From contig JAEEQP010000037.1 in assembly GCA_016285355.1 (NCBI GenBank), forward strand, positions 1 through 37,139: a DNA stretch of 37,139 nucleotides, read 5' to 3'. A model generated the notes under the pieces. That model worked only from the letters and a program-made list of their open reading frames with translations, made no database searches and had not been told where the DNA came from. Within the stretch, counting starts at the first letter, position 1. The number at the start of each line of letters is the position of its first letter. Shown piece after piece: positions 6,697 through 17,100 of this stretch. Position numbers and translations under genes: made by a program. This stretch comes from Bacteroidales bacterium (lineage in GTDB: Bacteria > Bacteroidota > Bacteroidia > Bacteroidales > F082).

Positions 6697-8013
6697 ATGA
6701 GATTTCCCATACAGAATATAGTCGAGGATACACAACAAGACAGAAAGCATGTCGCGTTTTTCTTTTCTTTTTTACTCTTGTTTCTTTTTGTCGTTACATT
6801 GCCTAAGACAGCTAAGGCTCAGTCATTCAACCCTTTGATTTCGTTTTCAGTCGAATCTTGTACGCTTGACAAAGCCTTGGAGAAACTGTTTGCCGACTAT
6901 GAGCTGAATGTGGCTTTCAGCAAGGAGGAGATGAGCAAAATCCAAATCGAAAGTTATTCCTGCTCCTACAAATCGGTGGAAGAGGTGCTGACCGACTTGC
7001 TGAAAGGCACTGACTATGGCTTCAAGAAAATAGGGAAACAATATGTCATCCGCAAGAACCAACTGCTTGTAAACGAGCCTGAAGCCACAATAACACCTCC
7101 TGCGGAACTTCCTGTTGAGATTGTTAAACCCAAATCCGATACTATCGTCAGCAAGACAAGCGAGGTCGTCCATATCATCGACACGGTTCAGGTCATCAAA
7201 ACGGTGATGCGTTATGATACGGTCGTGAAAATGGAGGTGTTGCGCGACACGGTTCGGACCATCGTGCATGAAGGGCTGACGATTCCATGGCCGAAGTTTA
7301 GGGACAATGGCTGGTTCATTGCTGCTTCAGTGGCTTTGAGCCCAACAGATTTCAAGTATGACAAAGATTTTCCCGAAATCGAGAATGGTTCGATGGCGTT
7401 GGTGCCGATGTCTGGCTTTTGTGCTGGCTTGGATGGCGGCTACAAGTACAACCGATTCAGCGTGGGCATGAACTTGTCCTATCGCTCGGTGCGTTATCGT
7501 TTCCTGTTGGAGAAGACGGATTTCTTTGGCGATTATTACGTAAACGACACTTTGGACACTTATTATGTGGTACACGAAACCGACACGGTTTATCATTACA
7601 TTTTGGATTCCACATACATCCCACTGACCACAACAAACTACGCATATCGTGACATTAACCAGCTTGATTACCTGAATGTTGGTCTTTTCGCCACCTTCGA
7701 TTTTATCAAACTGGAGCATTTCAGGGCTTTCTTCAAAGCGGGAGCCTCGATTGATTTCTTGGTCAACTATGGAGGTTCACTTAATGCAACGGAGTCGCCC
7801 TACCATGCGCCGATTGCCAAGGATCAGGTGGAACCGATTCGTTTCTCTTTCTTCGGCGGTATTGGAGCTGCTTTCAAAGTGGCCAATCGCATCGAACTCA
7901 TTCCTGAGATGTCGTATCGTGTGACTGGAGGTTCGCTTTATCGAGCTGATTTTCCGTTCAATATGAAAATGAGAATGATGGACTTCCGTTTGGGTCTGAC
8001 CTATTATTTCTAA
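6697..8013 (+). CDS. STN-domain outer-membrane beta-barrel protein (probable FecR partner)
   Basis: The start used is ATG 6697, not the first ATG at 6658, because the earlier one lies inside the fecR terminator and upstream of the -7 box. GGAG directly precedes 6697. The 438-residue product has a long signal peptide (hydrophobic 19-33, cleavage after AKA near 41). An STN domain follows at about 48-118 (FSVESCTLDKALEKLFADYELNV..., ending YVIRKNQL). A Ser/Thr/Asp/Val-rich linker covers about 125-205, and the C-terminal half alternates aromatic strands ending MMDFRLGLTYYF, a barrel signature with terminal Phe. In TonB-dependent transducers the STN domain signals to FecR. Here there is no plug or large transporter barrel, so the protein resembles a receptor reduced to STN plus a small barrel. 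It starts the operon with two T9SS cargo genes. Confidence 0.85.
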   Translation: MRFPIQNIVEDTQQDRKHVAFFFSFLLLFLFVVTLPKTAKAQSFNPLISFSVESCTLDKALEKLFADYELNVAFSKEEMSKIQIESYSCSYKSVEEVLTDLLKGTDYGFKKIGKQYVIRKNQLLVNEPEATITPPAELPVEIVKPKSDTIVSKTSEVVHIIDTVQVIKTVMRYDTVVKMEVLRDTVRTIVHEGLTIPWPKFRDNGWFIAASVALSPTDFKYDKDFPEIENGSMALVPMSGFCAGLDGGYKYNRFSVGMNLSYRSVRYRFLLEKTDFFGDYYVNDTLDTYYVVHETDTVYHYILDSTYIPLTTTNYAYRDINQLDYLNVGLFATFDFIKLEHFRAFFKAGASIDFLVNYGGSLNATESPYHAPIAKDQVEPIRFSFFGGIGAAFKVANRIELIPEMSYRVTGGSLYRADFPFNMKMRMMDFRLGLTYYF

Positions 8014-8016
8014 ACC

Positions 8017-11010
8017 ATGAAACCGCTCAAGTTCATACGGCATCTTTTGTTCCTGTTGCTCATGGCACAGGGTGTGTTGGTGGAGGCGCAGCATTACGTT
8101 CCCCTCAACGGCGAGATTGACACCGTATTGAATTTGCCCCGATTAGGTGCGGACTCCGTGTATTTGGTAAGTGAGTCGCTGACCGTTGTGGAGGGTGGCG
8201 ACCTTCGCGTGGAGTCTGGCACGAAGTTGTATTTCGGGCAGTCGGCTTACCTGCGCGTAGATGGCGGAAGGCTTTTGCTCGACGGACAGCGCGACGACTC
8301 GATTTACCTGCTTTGTTACGAGTTTTCTCACGACTGGGCAGGTGTGCAGTTGAAAAATGTCGATGAAGCGGATTCGTTGCGGCTTTCATACGTCAATTTG
8401 GTGGGTGCCCTGACGGCGGTGAATGCCTCCACCAGCGGCCATGTGGTCGTCAATCATTGCACGTTCAGCAACTATTATGGAGGCAAAGGCATCGAATTGA
8501 TTGATTGTAGTAACTTTTTGGTTGACAGTTGTTTCTTCTATCAATGCGTCTCGGGGATCGAGTTGAAAGCCCGAGCCAACGACAGTGAGGATAATGTCTT
8601 TTCGCACAACATTTTCGACCAAGGTCAGATTAACATCGAGATTTCCAATGTCGGCTATGGCTTCAAGTGCAACCGCAATCATGTCTCCGGCAACTGTTTC
8701 CAAGGGGCTGCCACTGCCATCAGTTTTGAGACCGTGGGCGGCATCTCCGACAAGGAAGCCACGAATTACATCGAAGACAACCTCATTTCATCCGACTTGC
8801 CCGAAGGCGGCTCAGGCTATTCGTCCTACGGCATCAAGGCAGCGACGGACACGCTTGTCATTCGGAACAATGTGTTTTGGAGCAACGATGAAGCTGTCAG
8901 GATGATGCGCGTGTGCCATCTCGTTTTTGAACAAAACACCTTCTTTGAGAATGAATTAGTGCTGACCAACTTGCAATCTGCCGGTTCCGCCGTGTTCACC
9001 CGCAATACTATCAGCGAGGCCAAGAAACGGATTGTGAGTTTCCCTTCGGAAAAGTCACGCATGAATGGCAATAACTTCCTGCACTACAAGAAAAACACGA
9101 CGCTTTTTGCCAATGTCTCGACGGAAGATATTGATATGCGCGGCAACTTTTGGGATGTCGAGTCTACCACCGATATTGAATCCGTGATTCTTGATAGTCA
9201 CGACTCGCCTGCCTTGGGTGAGATTGTGTATGAGCCTCGACTGTCGGAGTGCGACACCACGGCCCCCATCTCGCCGCCGTTCCAAGTGAAAAAACAGTTT
9301 GTGAACAATAAGTGGCTGATTTCCTGGGATGAGAACATGGAGCAGGATGTCGACCATTATGTGCTGTTTTATGGCAATTTCAATTACTACAAGTTCGCCC
9401 ACCGCATTGACGGAATTGTGGAAAATTCCTATTTGCTGACACCACAACAGACTGAAAATGTTGCCGTTGTGGCCTGTGACCGTGCCTATAATCCTGATGT
9501 GTATGCCTCTACAGGTCAAAGTGCCTACGCTTTTGCCACCTATTATCCGTATGCTGGTCCAGATGGAAGTCTTTGTGCTTCACAGTCAGGCTATTCCATC
9601 ACCAAGTCCAACATTCCATACCAATACAGCAGTTACGTTTGGCGCACTTCCGGTACAGGTGCTTTCTCCGACTCTCTTTCTTTGAGTCCGGTTTACTATC
9701 CTTCAGAGGCCGATTACGACACAGGCGAGGTAACTTTGACTTTGCGCGTGATTAGCAATGGCATCACCAAGACGGATGCCATGCATCTTGACTTGTATAA
9801 GGCACTGAGTGTATATGCTGGCGAGGATGGCTTCAGTGGCATGAACCGCCCTATCCACCTCGACCAGGCGGATGCTTCCAACTACGATTCGCTCCGTTGG
9901 CATTCGTCGGGCGACGGCCGCTTTGAGGATTCCTTGGCCTTGCAAACGGTCTATTATCCAGGCACTTTGGATAAGGAACAAGGCTTTGTGGAGTTAGTGC
10001 TTGAGGCTTGGTCGTTCTGCGGCTACGCTTCCGATGTGATCCGTTTTGATTTGTTTAAGGATTATTCCCTCGAAGGAAAGACTTGGATGGAGGGGGCATT
10101 GCGTCCCAATACCAGCGTGCTTGCCGTTTCTTTGGGCGATGACCCTCCTTTTGGCTCCGGATTTTATCGTACTGTGTCCGATGAGGAAGGAGCCTTCAGG
10201 TTTGAAGCCTTGTTGCCCGATACCTATATCCTCTATGCTTTCCCTGACACTTTGGATGTCGATGTGGGAGCTTGCTACTATCTTGGTGACTTGCAATGGA
10301 GCGAGTCGAACATGATTGAGGTGGACGGCAATGTCTATGATGTGGATATTGTGATGCCACCGATACTGCAAGGTTTTGCGATTGGCGAAGGCCGTATCAG
10401 CGGCGTTTTTGACTATCCAGAAGAGCCTTTCAAAGCCCGTGACTTCTATTGTCAGCCTTGGTTGGGCGAAGGTGCCGAGACCACGTATTGTACGGATGGT
10501 TTGTCGAATGTGGGTGTGCTGTTGCTCAGTGCCACCAAGCAGCGGATTTTGGGTTTCGCACTCACCGACTGTACTGGAAAATTCAGCTTTAATGATCTGC
10601 CGTTCGGCACGTATCAGGTGATGGCTGACTTGCCACGCTATGGTCGTGGGATGTGCGAGGAAATCACGCTTTCGCCAGAGCAACCTTCTGTTGGTGATTT
10701 GCATCTCTTTGTCAATCAAGAGGGAAGGGTGAGTATGAACTATAAGAATGCAGTAATTGACCTGACCACATTACGCGTTTATCCGAATCCTGCCGAGGAA
10801 AGCATTGTCATCAGCGGATTGAAAGCGAATACAGAGTATAAGGTTGTGGTTCAAAACAGCTTGGGTATGATGGTATTGCCCGAAATGCAAATGTGCTCTA
10901 ATTTGTTGGGCGAGTGCTCGGTTTCACTTGCTGATTTGCCTACAGGTATTTATTTCATGTCGGTGAAAGGAGATTCAGAATACAGGAAGGCCAAATTTGT
11001 AAAACGTTGA
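8017..11010 (+). CDS. T9SS-secreted beta-helix surface protein
   Basis: The 997-residue protein starts 3 bases after the STN-barrel stop codon. It has a signal peptide (hydrophobic LLFLLLMAQGVL, cleavage near VEA-Q). Residues of about 60-400 are a right-handed parallel beta-helix, with repeated short strands such as NHCTFSNYYGGKGIELIDCSNFLVDSCFFYQC. An Fn3-like stretch follows (VKKQFVNNKWLISWDENMEQDVDHY). Two PKD-like repeats come next, each with an AG-x-DG opening and an SSGDGRFEDSLALQTVYYP-type core. Carboxypeptidase-regulatory-like modules lie around 690-900. The last 80 residues are a type A T9SS sorting domain (VYPNPAEESIVISGL ... LPTGIYFMSVKG ... KFVKR). The protein should cross the outer membrane by T9SS and be surface-attached or released. 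Beta-helix proteins often bind or cut polysaccharide, but no catalytic residues could be assigned. Confidence 0.85.
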   Translation: MKPLKFIRHLLFLLLMAQGVLVEAQHYVPLNGEIDTVLNLPRLGADSVYLVSESLTVVEGGDLRVESGTKLYFGQSAYLRVDGGRLLLDGQRDDSIYLLCYEFSHDWAGVQLKNVDEADSLRLSYVNLVGALTAVNASTSGHVVVNHCTFSNYYGGKGIELIDCSNFLVDSCFFYQCVSGIELKARANDSEDNVFSHNIFDQGQINIEISNVGYGFKCNRNHVSGNCFQGAATAISFETVGGISDKEATNYIEDNLISSDLPEGGSGYSSYGIKAATDTLVIRNNVFWSNDEAVRMMRVCHLVFEQNTFFENELVLTNLQSAGSAVFTRNTISEAKKRIVSFPSEKSRMNGNNFLHYKKNTTLFANVSTEDIDMRGNFWDVESTTDIESVILDSHDSPALGEIVYEPRLSECDTTAPISPPFQVKKQFVNNKWLISWDENMEQDVDHYVLFYGNFNYYKFAHRIDGIVENSYLLTPQQTENVAVVACDRAYNPDVYASTGQSAYAFATYYPYAGPDGSLCASQSGYSITKSNIPYQYSSYVWRTSGTGAFSDSLSLSPVYYPSEADYDTGEVTLTLRVISNGITKTDAMHLDLYKALSVYAGEDGFSGMNRPIHLDQADASNYDSLRWHSSGDGRFEDSLALQTVYYPGTLDKEQGFVELVLEAWSFCGYASDVIRFDLFKDYSLEGKTWMEGALRPNTSVLAVSLGDDPPFGSGFYRTVSDEEGAFRFEALLPDTYILYAFPDTLDVDVGACYYLGDLQWSESNMIEVDGNVYDVDIVMPPILQGFAIGEGRISGVFDYPEEPFKARDFYCQPWLGEGAETTYCTDGLSNVGVLLLSATKQRILGFALTDCTGKFSFNDLPFGTYQVMADLPRYGRGMCEEITLSPEQPSVGDLHLFVNQEGRVSMNYKNAVIDLTTLRVYPNPAEESIVISGLKANTEYKVVVQNSLGMMVLPEMQMCSNLLGECSVSLADLPTGIYFMSVKGDSEYRKAKFVKR

Positions 11011-11024
11011 GAAAGGGAATGGAA

Positions 11025-13967
11025 ATGAGAAGGTTAGCTACAATTCTGGCGATTTTGGTCTTTATGTTATCGGGTCGGGAGGTTTGGGCTCAGATGGCTG
11101 TAAACGGAACGGTGTATGAGCAAGACTCCATCACTCCCATTGAAGGTGCCGTGGTGACCTTTTCGGGTATCACCGAAATGAGCGATACAATTGTTTTACA
11201 ATTGGTTACGGATACTTTGGGCTGTTATCATGACAGTTTGGCTGCGGGCTCGTATTGCGTATGGGCTTCTGCCGATGGTTATGAAACGGCTTATTTGCAG
11301 GATTCTCTGCATATCGTTGAGGGACAGGCTTTGACGAACATTGACTTTGTTTTGCATGAAGTGACTTATCCAGTGCGCTATGTGGCGGCCAGACAGTTTA
11401 TGAACGATTTTGTGCGACTCACATGGTCGATGCACGACCCACAGCTGTTAGAGGATTTCGAGGCGGGCGATTTCAGCCGTTTCCCTTGGAACAACAACCT
11501 TAGCGATTATCCATGGGCCATAGATACCCTTCACGCTTACGAGGGCAATTATTGCATGAAATCGACTTGTGAAAGCCAATCCGAAGGCCATTCTGAAATT
11601 GAGGTTCCGGTCTATGTGCCTTGGATGGGTGAGATGCGCTTTTATTGTAAGATTTCATCAGAAAACAACTGGGACAGAGGCTATTTCTACATCGATGGAG
11701 TGCAGATGATGGAACTTTCGGGCGAGGCCGATTGGGCCGAACATCGTTTTGCCATCACTGAAGGCGAGCATGTGTTTCGTTGGGCTTACATTAAAGACGG
11801 GGTCAATGACGATGGAGATGATTGCTTCTATGTCGATGACATCCATTTCTATGTTGAAGAAGGGACGAAAGGCGACAGGTCTTTTCGGCATTTCGACCTC
11901 TTCCGCCAGCGTTTCGATGATGCGCCGGTGTTGCTGGCTTCACAGCTCACCGATACCGTGTTTATGGAGATGAATTGGAGCAGCCTGCCATGGGGTCAAT
12001 ACCACTGGGGCGTGAGCTGTTATTACGAAGGCAACAGGGCTGCTTCCGACACGATTTGGTCGGCCTATTTGGACAAGGATATGACTACAACGTTGGAAAT
12101 TCAAGCCACAACCAATGTGGGATTGTCGGCGGCGGAGGCTTTAGTGACGCTTTCATCAGTTGATGCGTCAGGCCAGACGTATCAAGCTACATTGGATGCC
12201 AACGGTCACTGTTTGTTGCCTTCGGTCTATCGTGATGAATACGAGATGCACGTTCATCTCGCTGGTTTTGAGGATTATGTTTCGGATTCAGCAATTTCCG
12301 TTTTTGAGCCGACGCAAGTCGAAATTGAGTTGATGGAGGCAACGAATGGCATTGACAGTCTGTATGTTTCTTATACAGGTTGGGCGATCTGGACTTTGGG
12401 CGAGACAAGAAACCGCGATTTGCAGTATTTTGAAATCATGTTGGACAGTGTTCCTGTGACAACCACAACGGCTGCGTTTTTCCAATTTGACGTGAACGGC
12501 CTTACAGAGGGTGATACCTGTTTGGTACAAGTGCGACCAGTCTATTTATCAGACACTTGCGAATGGCGGTCGTGCAAGTGGGTGTATCGTTCATGTAGCA
12601 ATTTTGGAGGCTGCACCAATCTGAATTGGACGTTGCAAGGGGAGGCACTTCAGCTTTCCTGGACCTATCCCGAAGGCAGTTTTGTTGGGGCAATCTTATT
12701 CCGAGATGGCGAATCTTTGGGCTTTACCGAGGGAAATACGTTTGTGGATGAAACCGTTCAGCTTCATGGCGAGGTGGAGTATTGCCTGCGTTTGGTGTAT
12801 GCCGGTGCGCTTGACGGCACTTATTATTCCATGTCGTGTGAGCAATGCATCGTTGCGGCTTTTCCAGCCTATTGCGACCCGCCTGTGAAACTCGACGGCA
12901 CTGTCTACGAGGAAGATGATACCGATTTTGGTGCCTTGATTTCGTGGGGTGAAAGGCCCGAGCCGATTGACCAATGGCTGTATTATGACAACGGCGTGTT
13001 CAATGGTTCCTTGGGCGGTGACGGCGAACCTCGCATCTTTTGGGCGGTCCGTTTTGAGGCAGATACGTTGGCGGAGTACATGGGTGCTTCGTTGAAGAAA
13101 GTCTCGCTTTATGATGTGGCTGCTGGCACTTATCAGCTGTGGGTGTATGTGGGTGGTGATACGGCTCCCCGAACCCTTGTCCGCTCCCAAAACATGACTT
13201 TAACAGGAGCCTATACATGGCACCAAGAGGCTATCTCTCCTGCATACGAAATCCCTGAAAATGAGCCGCTTTGGATTGTCGTCGGACAGCAAGGCGCGGC
13301 ACGTCCGGCAGCGGCATGTGTGGACATGGGCCATCCCGACGGACGTTGGGTGTCGTTGGATGGCGAGACCTGGACGGACATGCATACCTTCAACATGCAC
13401 TATACGTGGATGTTGCGGGCGTATCTGTCCAATCGTCACAATCGTGAAATAGCTCTTCGTGAAGAGGACTACACTTTGCAGCATTATATCTTGTACCGTT
13501 CCAATGATAATAATGTGTATCAACAGATTGCGACGGTGCCGGCGGTTGAAGGGCAAGTGTATTATGAATATCGTGACAATCTTGCCGATTATCCCGATGA
13601 ATACGCCTATTATCGTTTGACTGCGTTTTATCTGGCCGACAGTGGCGAAACTTGCGAATCAGACTTTGCCACCACGCTGAATGACCCCGAACTTAATTAT
13701 GTGTCCATAGACATCACTTCGACCAATGAAAACCAAGAATCCAAGTTTGAGCTATATCCCAATCCTTCCAACGGTCTGGTTACCATTACGTTGGAGGGAA
13801 TGCAAAAGGTGATGGTTTACAATGTCTTGGGGCAGACCTTGCTCAACAAAGAAGCCAATAGCGACATGTTGCAACTCGATTTGTCGGGCTTTGAGAATGG
13901 CTTGTACTGGATTAAAGTGATGGCGCAAAACGGATCGGTGGTTAGGTCTTTCGTCATTTCACGATAA
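11025..13967 (+). CDS. T9SS-secreted multidomain adhesin-like protein
   Basis: The frame opens at a TTG overlapping the previous stop codon. ATG 11025 is preferred because AAAGGGA lies 7 bases before it and MRRLATILAILVFMLSG is a proper signal peptide ending VWA-Q; ATG 11019 is the alternative. Residues of about 20-105 form a carboxypeptidase-regulatory-like domain (VNGTVYEQDSITPIEGAVV). A MAM/cleaved-adhesin-like jelly roll follows at about 145-285 (LEDFEAGDFSRFPWNN ... FYVDDIHFY). Fn3-like segments and a second jelly-roll-like region with ALISWGERPEPIDQWLYYDNG fill the middle. The last 75 residues are a type A T9SS sorting domain (FELYPNPSNGLVTITL ... FENGLYWIKVMAQNG). The cleaved-adhesin fold is shared with gingipain haemagglutinin domains, so adhesion is plausible. 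It closes the STN-barrel operon; no T-tract terminator was found. Confidence 0.85.
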   Translation: MRRLATILAILVFMLSGREVWAQMAVNGTVYEQDSITPIEGAVVTFSGITEMSDTIVLQLVTDTLGCYHDSLAAGSYCVWASADGYETAYLQDSLHIVEGQALTNIDFVLHEVTYPVRYVAARQFMNDFVRLTWSMHDPQLLEDFEAGDFSRFPWNNNLSDYPWAIDTLHAYEGNYCMKSTCESQSEGHSEIEVPVYVPWMGEMRFYCKISSENNWDRGYFYIDGVQMMELSGEADWAEHRFAITEGEHVFRWAYIKDGVNDDGDDCFYVDDIHFYVEEGTKGDRSFRHFDLFRQRFDDAPVLLASQLTDTVFMEMNWSSLPWGQYHWGVSCYYEGNRAASDTIWSAYLDKDMTTTLEIQATTNVGLSAAEALVTLSSVDASGQTYQATLDANGHCLLPSVYRDEYEMHVHLAGFEDYVSDSAISVFEPTQVEIELMEATNGIDSLYVSYTGWAIWTLGETRNRDLQYFEIMLDSVPVTTTTAAFFQFDVNGLTEGDTCLVQVRPVYLSDTCEWRSCKWVYRSCSNFGGCTNLNWTLQGEALQLSWTYPEGSFVGAILFRDGESLGFTEGNTFVDETVQLHGEVEYCLRLVYAGALDGTYYSMSCEQCIVAAFPAYCDPPVKLDGTVYEEDDTDFGALISWGERPEPIDQWLYYDNGVFNGSLGGDGEPRIFWAVRFEADTLAEYMGASLKKVSLYDVAAGTYQLWVYVGGDTAPRTLVRSQNMTLTGAYTWHQEAISPAYEIPENEPLWIVVGQQGAARPAAACVDMGHPDGRWVSLDGETWTDMHTFNMHYTWMLRAYLSNRHNREIALREEDYTLQHYILYRSNDNNVYQQIATVPAVEGQVYYEYRDNLADYPDEYAYYRLTAFYLADSGETCESDFATTLNDPELNYVSIDITSTNENQESKFELYPNPSNGLVTITLEGMQKVMVYNVLGQTLLNKEANSDMLQLDLSGFENGLYWIKVMAQNGSVVRSFVISR

Positions 13968-14014
13968 GCATTTAAAAGAAAGGTTTATGCCAACTAATAA
14001 TGGAACAAAGGAAG

Positions 14015-14061
14015 GGATTACAAATCCTCGTTTCAAAGCCAGCGGATTGCAAATCCGCTGG
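14015..14061. repeat. Paired-hairpin REP-like element A
   Basis: Two palindromes share one theme. GGATT-ACA-AATCC lies at 14015-14027, and a 10-base-pair stem (14039-14048 with 14052-14061, loop GCA) contains GGATT-GCA-AATCC. They are 11 bases apart. Neither is followed by a T-tract, so this is not a standard terminator. It lies between the convergent T9SS and helicase genes. Twin hairpins of this style are typical of REP/BIME elements mobilised by IS200-like RAYT transposases; no such gene is in the window. Confidence 0.6.
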
Positions 14062-14133
14062 AACAGATACATTACTCCACTGCAATAGATACAAGTAGCA
14101 AATCATGCATCGGTGATTTATTGCGCCGTAGTG

Positions 14134-17100
14134 TCAATCGTTTCCTCGTGAAATCATTTTTTCATGTTCTTTCAACAGCGTATCAGGCTTTAATTCTTTT
14201 ACTCTAATAAACAATTGGATTTTTTCAACAAGGGTTAAATATACTTTATTTTGGTTTTTACACCACCACTTGTAAAACTCTAGAGGTTTATCCTTATACG
14301 GAAGACTCGCTTGCACCAAACCCATGTAACCCTTAAATTCAATTTGAATATTTAGTCCTCGCGTTTCAGTATAATAACTTTGGTTTTGACGAACTTTTGA
14401 AATCAAAGTATTATAAACATCGCTATTGAATTTTAAATGGTATTCGGTCTTAACTTTGTCTAACAAAACAGGATCTTTTTCAATCCATTCACTTATTTTT
14501 AGAGTCTTTTTCACTTCATTTGTCTCAATTGTTAACATTGAATTCCGGTCATACCAAATTTCAGAATTGGGATGAAATAGGTTCATACAATCATTATCGT
14601 CAGGCTCATCGCTATTCTCTGGCTCTAATGGTTGAATTGTTTGTACATAGTACAACAAATCCACATCATTTGCCACATCCTCTCCCAAATAATTCTTTTC
14701 CAAATCATCATTATCTGCGCCCAAAAAGAAGTCTTCAATAAAATCCCATCTCTCATCATTGGAAAACCGTCTACAAAAGAAATAGTCAAAAATCTTGTTG
14801 CTTACATCAAACTTTTGCAGTGTTTTTTGAAGCAACTGGTTCTCATATCTCACATTTGTTGCATCTTTTTCAATTCTATCTGGATCATTTAAACGAATAA
14901 AAACGACAGGTTTTTCACCTCCTTTTATTTCGTATGTTCCAAGTTCCAATAATTCAACAAAATAGCCTAATCTTGTATAGCTAATCTTGGTTAAATCATT
15001 ATTCGTAACGTATTTGTTAACATGGTTTTCCCTGGATGCCTCGAACAACCGATTAAAACGCTGTAATAGTAGTGCAAAGCTTTCAATATAGCGAGTGTTG
15101 TTAGCACAATACACTTCTCTCCCCCATACCCTTCTTAATTGTAAAAAGGCATCATTGCCCCCTTGTCTCCCCGATTCGGAATAGGTTGACAAAACAAACT
15201 TGGCTATTTTTTTTGCCTTCTTTTCATCATGCAAAGCCTCGGCCAATTTATCCGCAAAAGTCTCAAATGAAAAATACGAATAACTCATTTTGGCAAAAAC
15301 GCTCTTCAATATTTCAAAATAATTCGACAATTTAGCATACGTCTCATTAAATGACATAGACAGATTATAACAGATTTTGACCTGAGGGGAAAGGGGTATC
15401 CCTTCCTTTTCAAATAGTTCTCCGCTATAGAAAGACCTCTTCAGCATAGGAAACGAGGTTTCTGAGAAATGTCTTTCCCAAAGTTTTGCCAAATCCAATT
15501 CGACGACCGACCTGCCGTTCTCCATACTTTTGGCAACAAAAAGCATATTTGGATACTTCCTCTCCAACCGCTCCAAATCTTTTTGTGATACCTTTGCATA
15601 AACTGTAGAAAACAACTTCCGAGGCCTTGCAATAAGGACATTAAATCTATGCTTGGCTAAATAGTCCTTCTCCAACATCATCAAAGATGTTAAAACCTTT
15701 TGGTCCAAATCAATGGTACCTTCAAAAATAAATGCAAAATCATCCACCGAGACCAACATGTTTCTTTTCTTTCCATGTTGATTATATAATGAGTGTATCT
15801 TCTTCAGCATCTCTTTCAGTTGCCAAAGCCGAATAGATGACATCCCGTGTAGTATTTTGCTGTAATTTTGATCTTGTGGTGAATAATCCAACATGGCATA
15901 GCCTTGCAAGCCTTCCTTTCGTGCTACCCTGCCGATTTCTTGGACATAATCGGGTAGCAAACCTGAAGGAGCATGATGGTAAACCACTTGGATGTCAGAA
16001 ATGTCGACTCCCATTCCAAAGGCTTTCGTACATAACATCACATTCTTTTTTCCCGACTTAAACATTTTGTACGCATATTCCTTCAAATCAGGATCTAAAG
16101 ACCCATAATATGCTCCAACATAATCTTTTAATTGCGCAGGCATTGCACGGTTAATGGCATCAATGTGTTTTATGAATGGAACGTATACAATAGTTTTTAT
16201 CCCATTATCAACAACTTCTTTAATAAAAGTTATTGTCTGTTGTATCTTAATGCTATTGTATCCCCTCTCTACCACACTGTGATTGTTAATCACAAACTCA
16301 ATATTGTTTCTTTTTACCTGTCCGATATAAATATGGGGATTCTGCATATATAAACTATCAATGCCATCGAAAACCATGTCATTAACACCACCATATACAG
16401 CGGTTGCCGTAACTGCAACCATCGGAAACTTTCTTTCCCTGTACTTGCGGCTTTTTCTGATATAATTACCTAAATACCAATAGTCCACCCTAAAATCCCT
16501 GCCCCAAGTAGTAATAAGATGGGCTTCATCCACGACCAACAGTCCCAAGTTCCTTTCCCCAATGAAAAACGACAAATCGTATGACAACAACAATTCTGGT
16601 GAGAGATATAAAACATCTATTGCTCCCGACTTGACATTTTCAATCACCGTGTCTCTTTCAAGCATATTCAACTCACTATTGATATATGCAACCTTTTCAA
16701 AATGCCTGTCACTTATGATGGCCTTAACTTGGTCTTTCATCAAGGCGATTAACGGAGATACTATTATTGTCACATCTCCATGCTGAGAAATGTAAAACGA
16801 TGGTAGCTGAAACAGCAATGACTTTCCTGCGCCAGTTGGTGCCGTGAGGAACAAGTCTCTAGGTTCTATTCCTTTTTTGGCGTTTTCGTATTCGTCGATG
16901 ATGGTTTCCACCAACATTCCTTGAGAAATCTCAACGGTCTCTTTGCCAATATTGGGATTGCTATACACTGTCAGGTTCCTAAAACTAGCATTTTCACCCC
17001 AGTATTTCTTTAGCAAATCCAAAGTGTCTTGCCTTATTTCAGCTGGTTTAACTGTAGCTTCACGTTTAAGGATAACTCCGCCTCCAAACAAATTCAATAA

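Noticed and set aside
14039..14061. Terminator of the T9SS operon
   Set aside because: The stem is strong, but no T-tract follows on either strand, and a second hairpin of the same motif beside it favours a repeat element.
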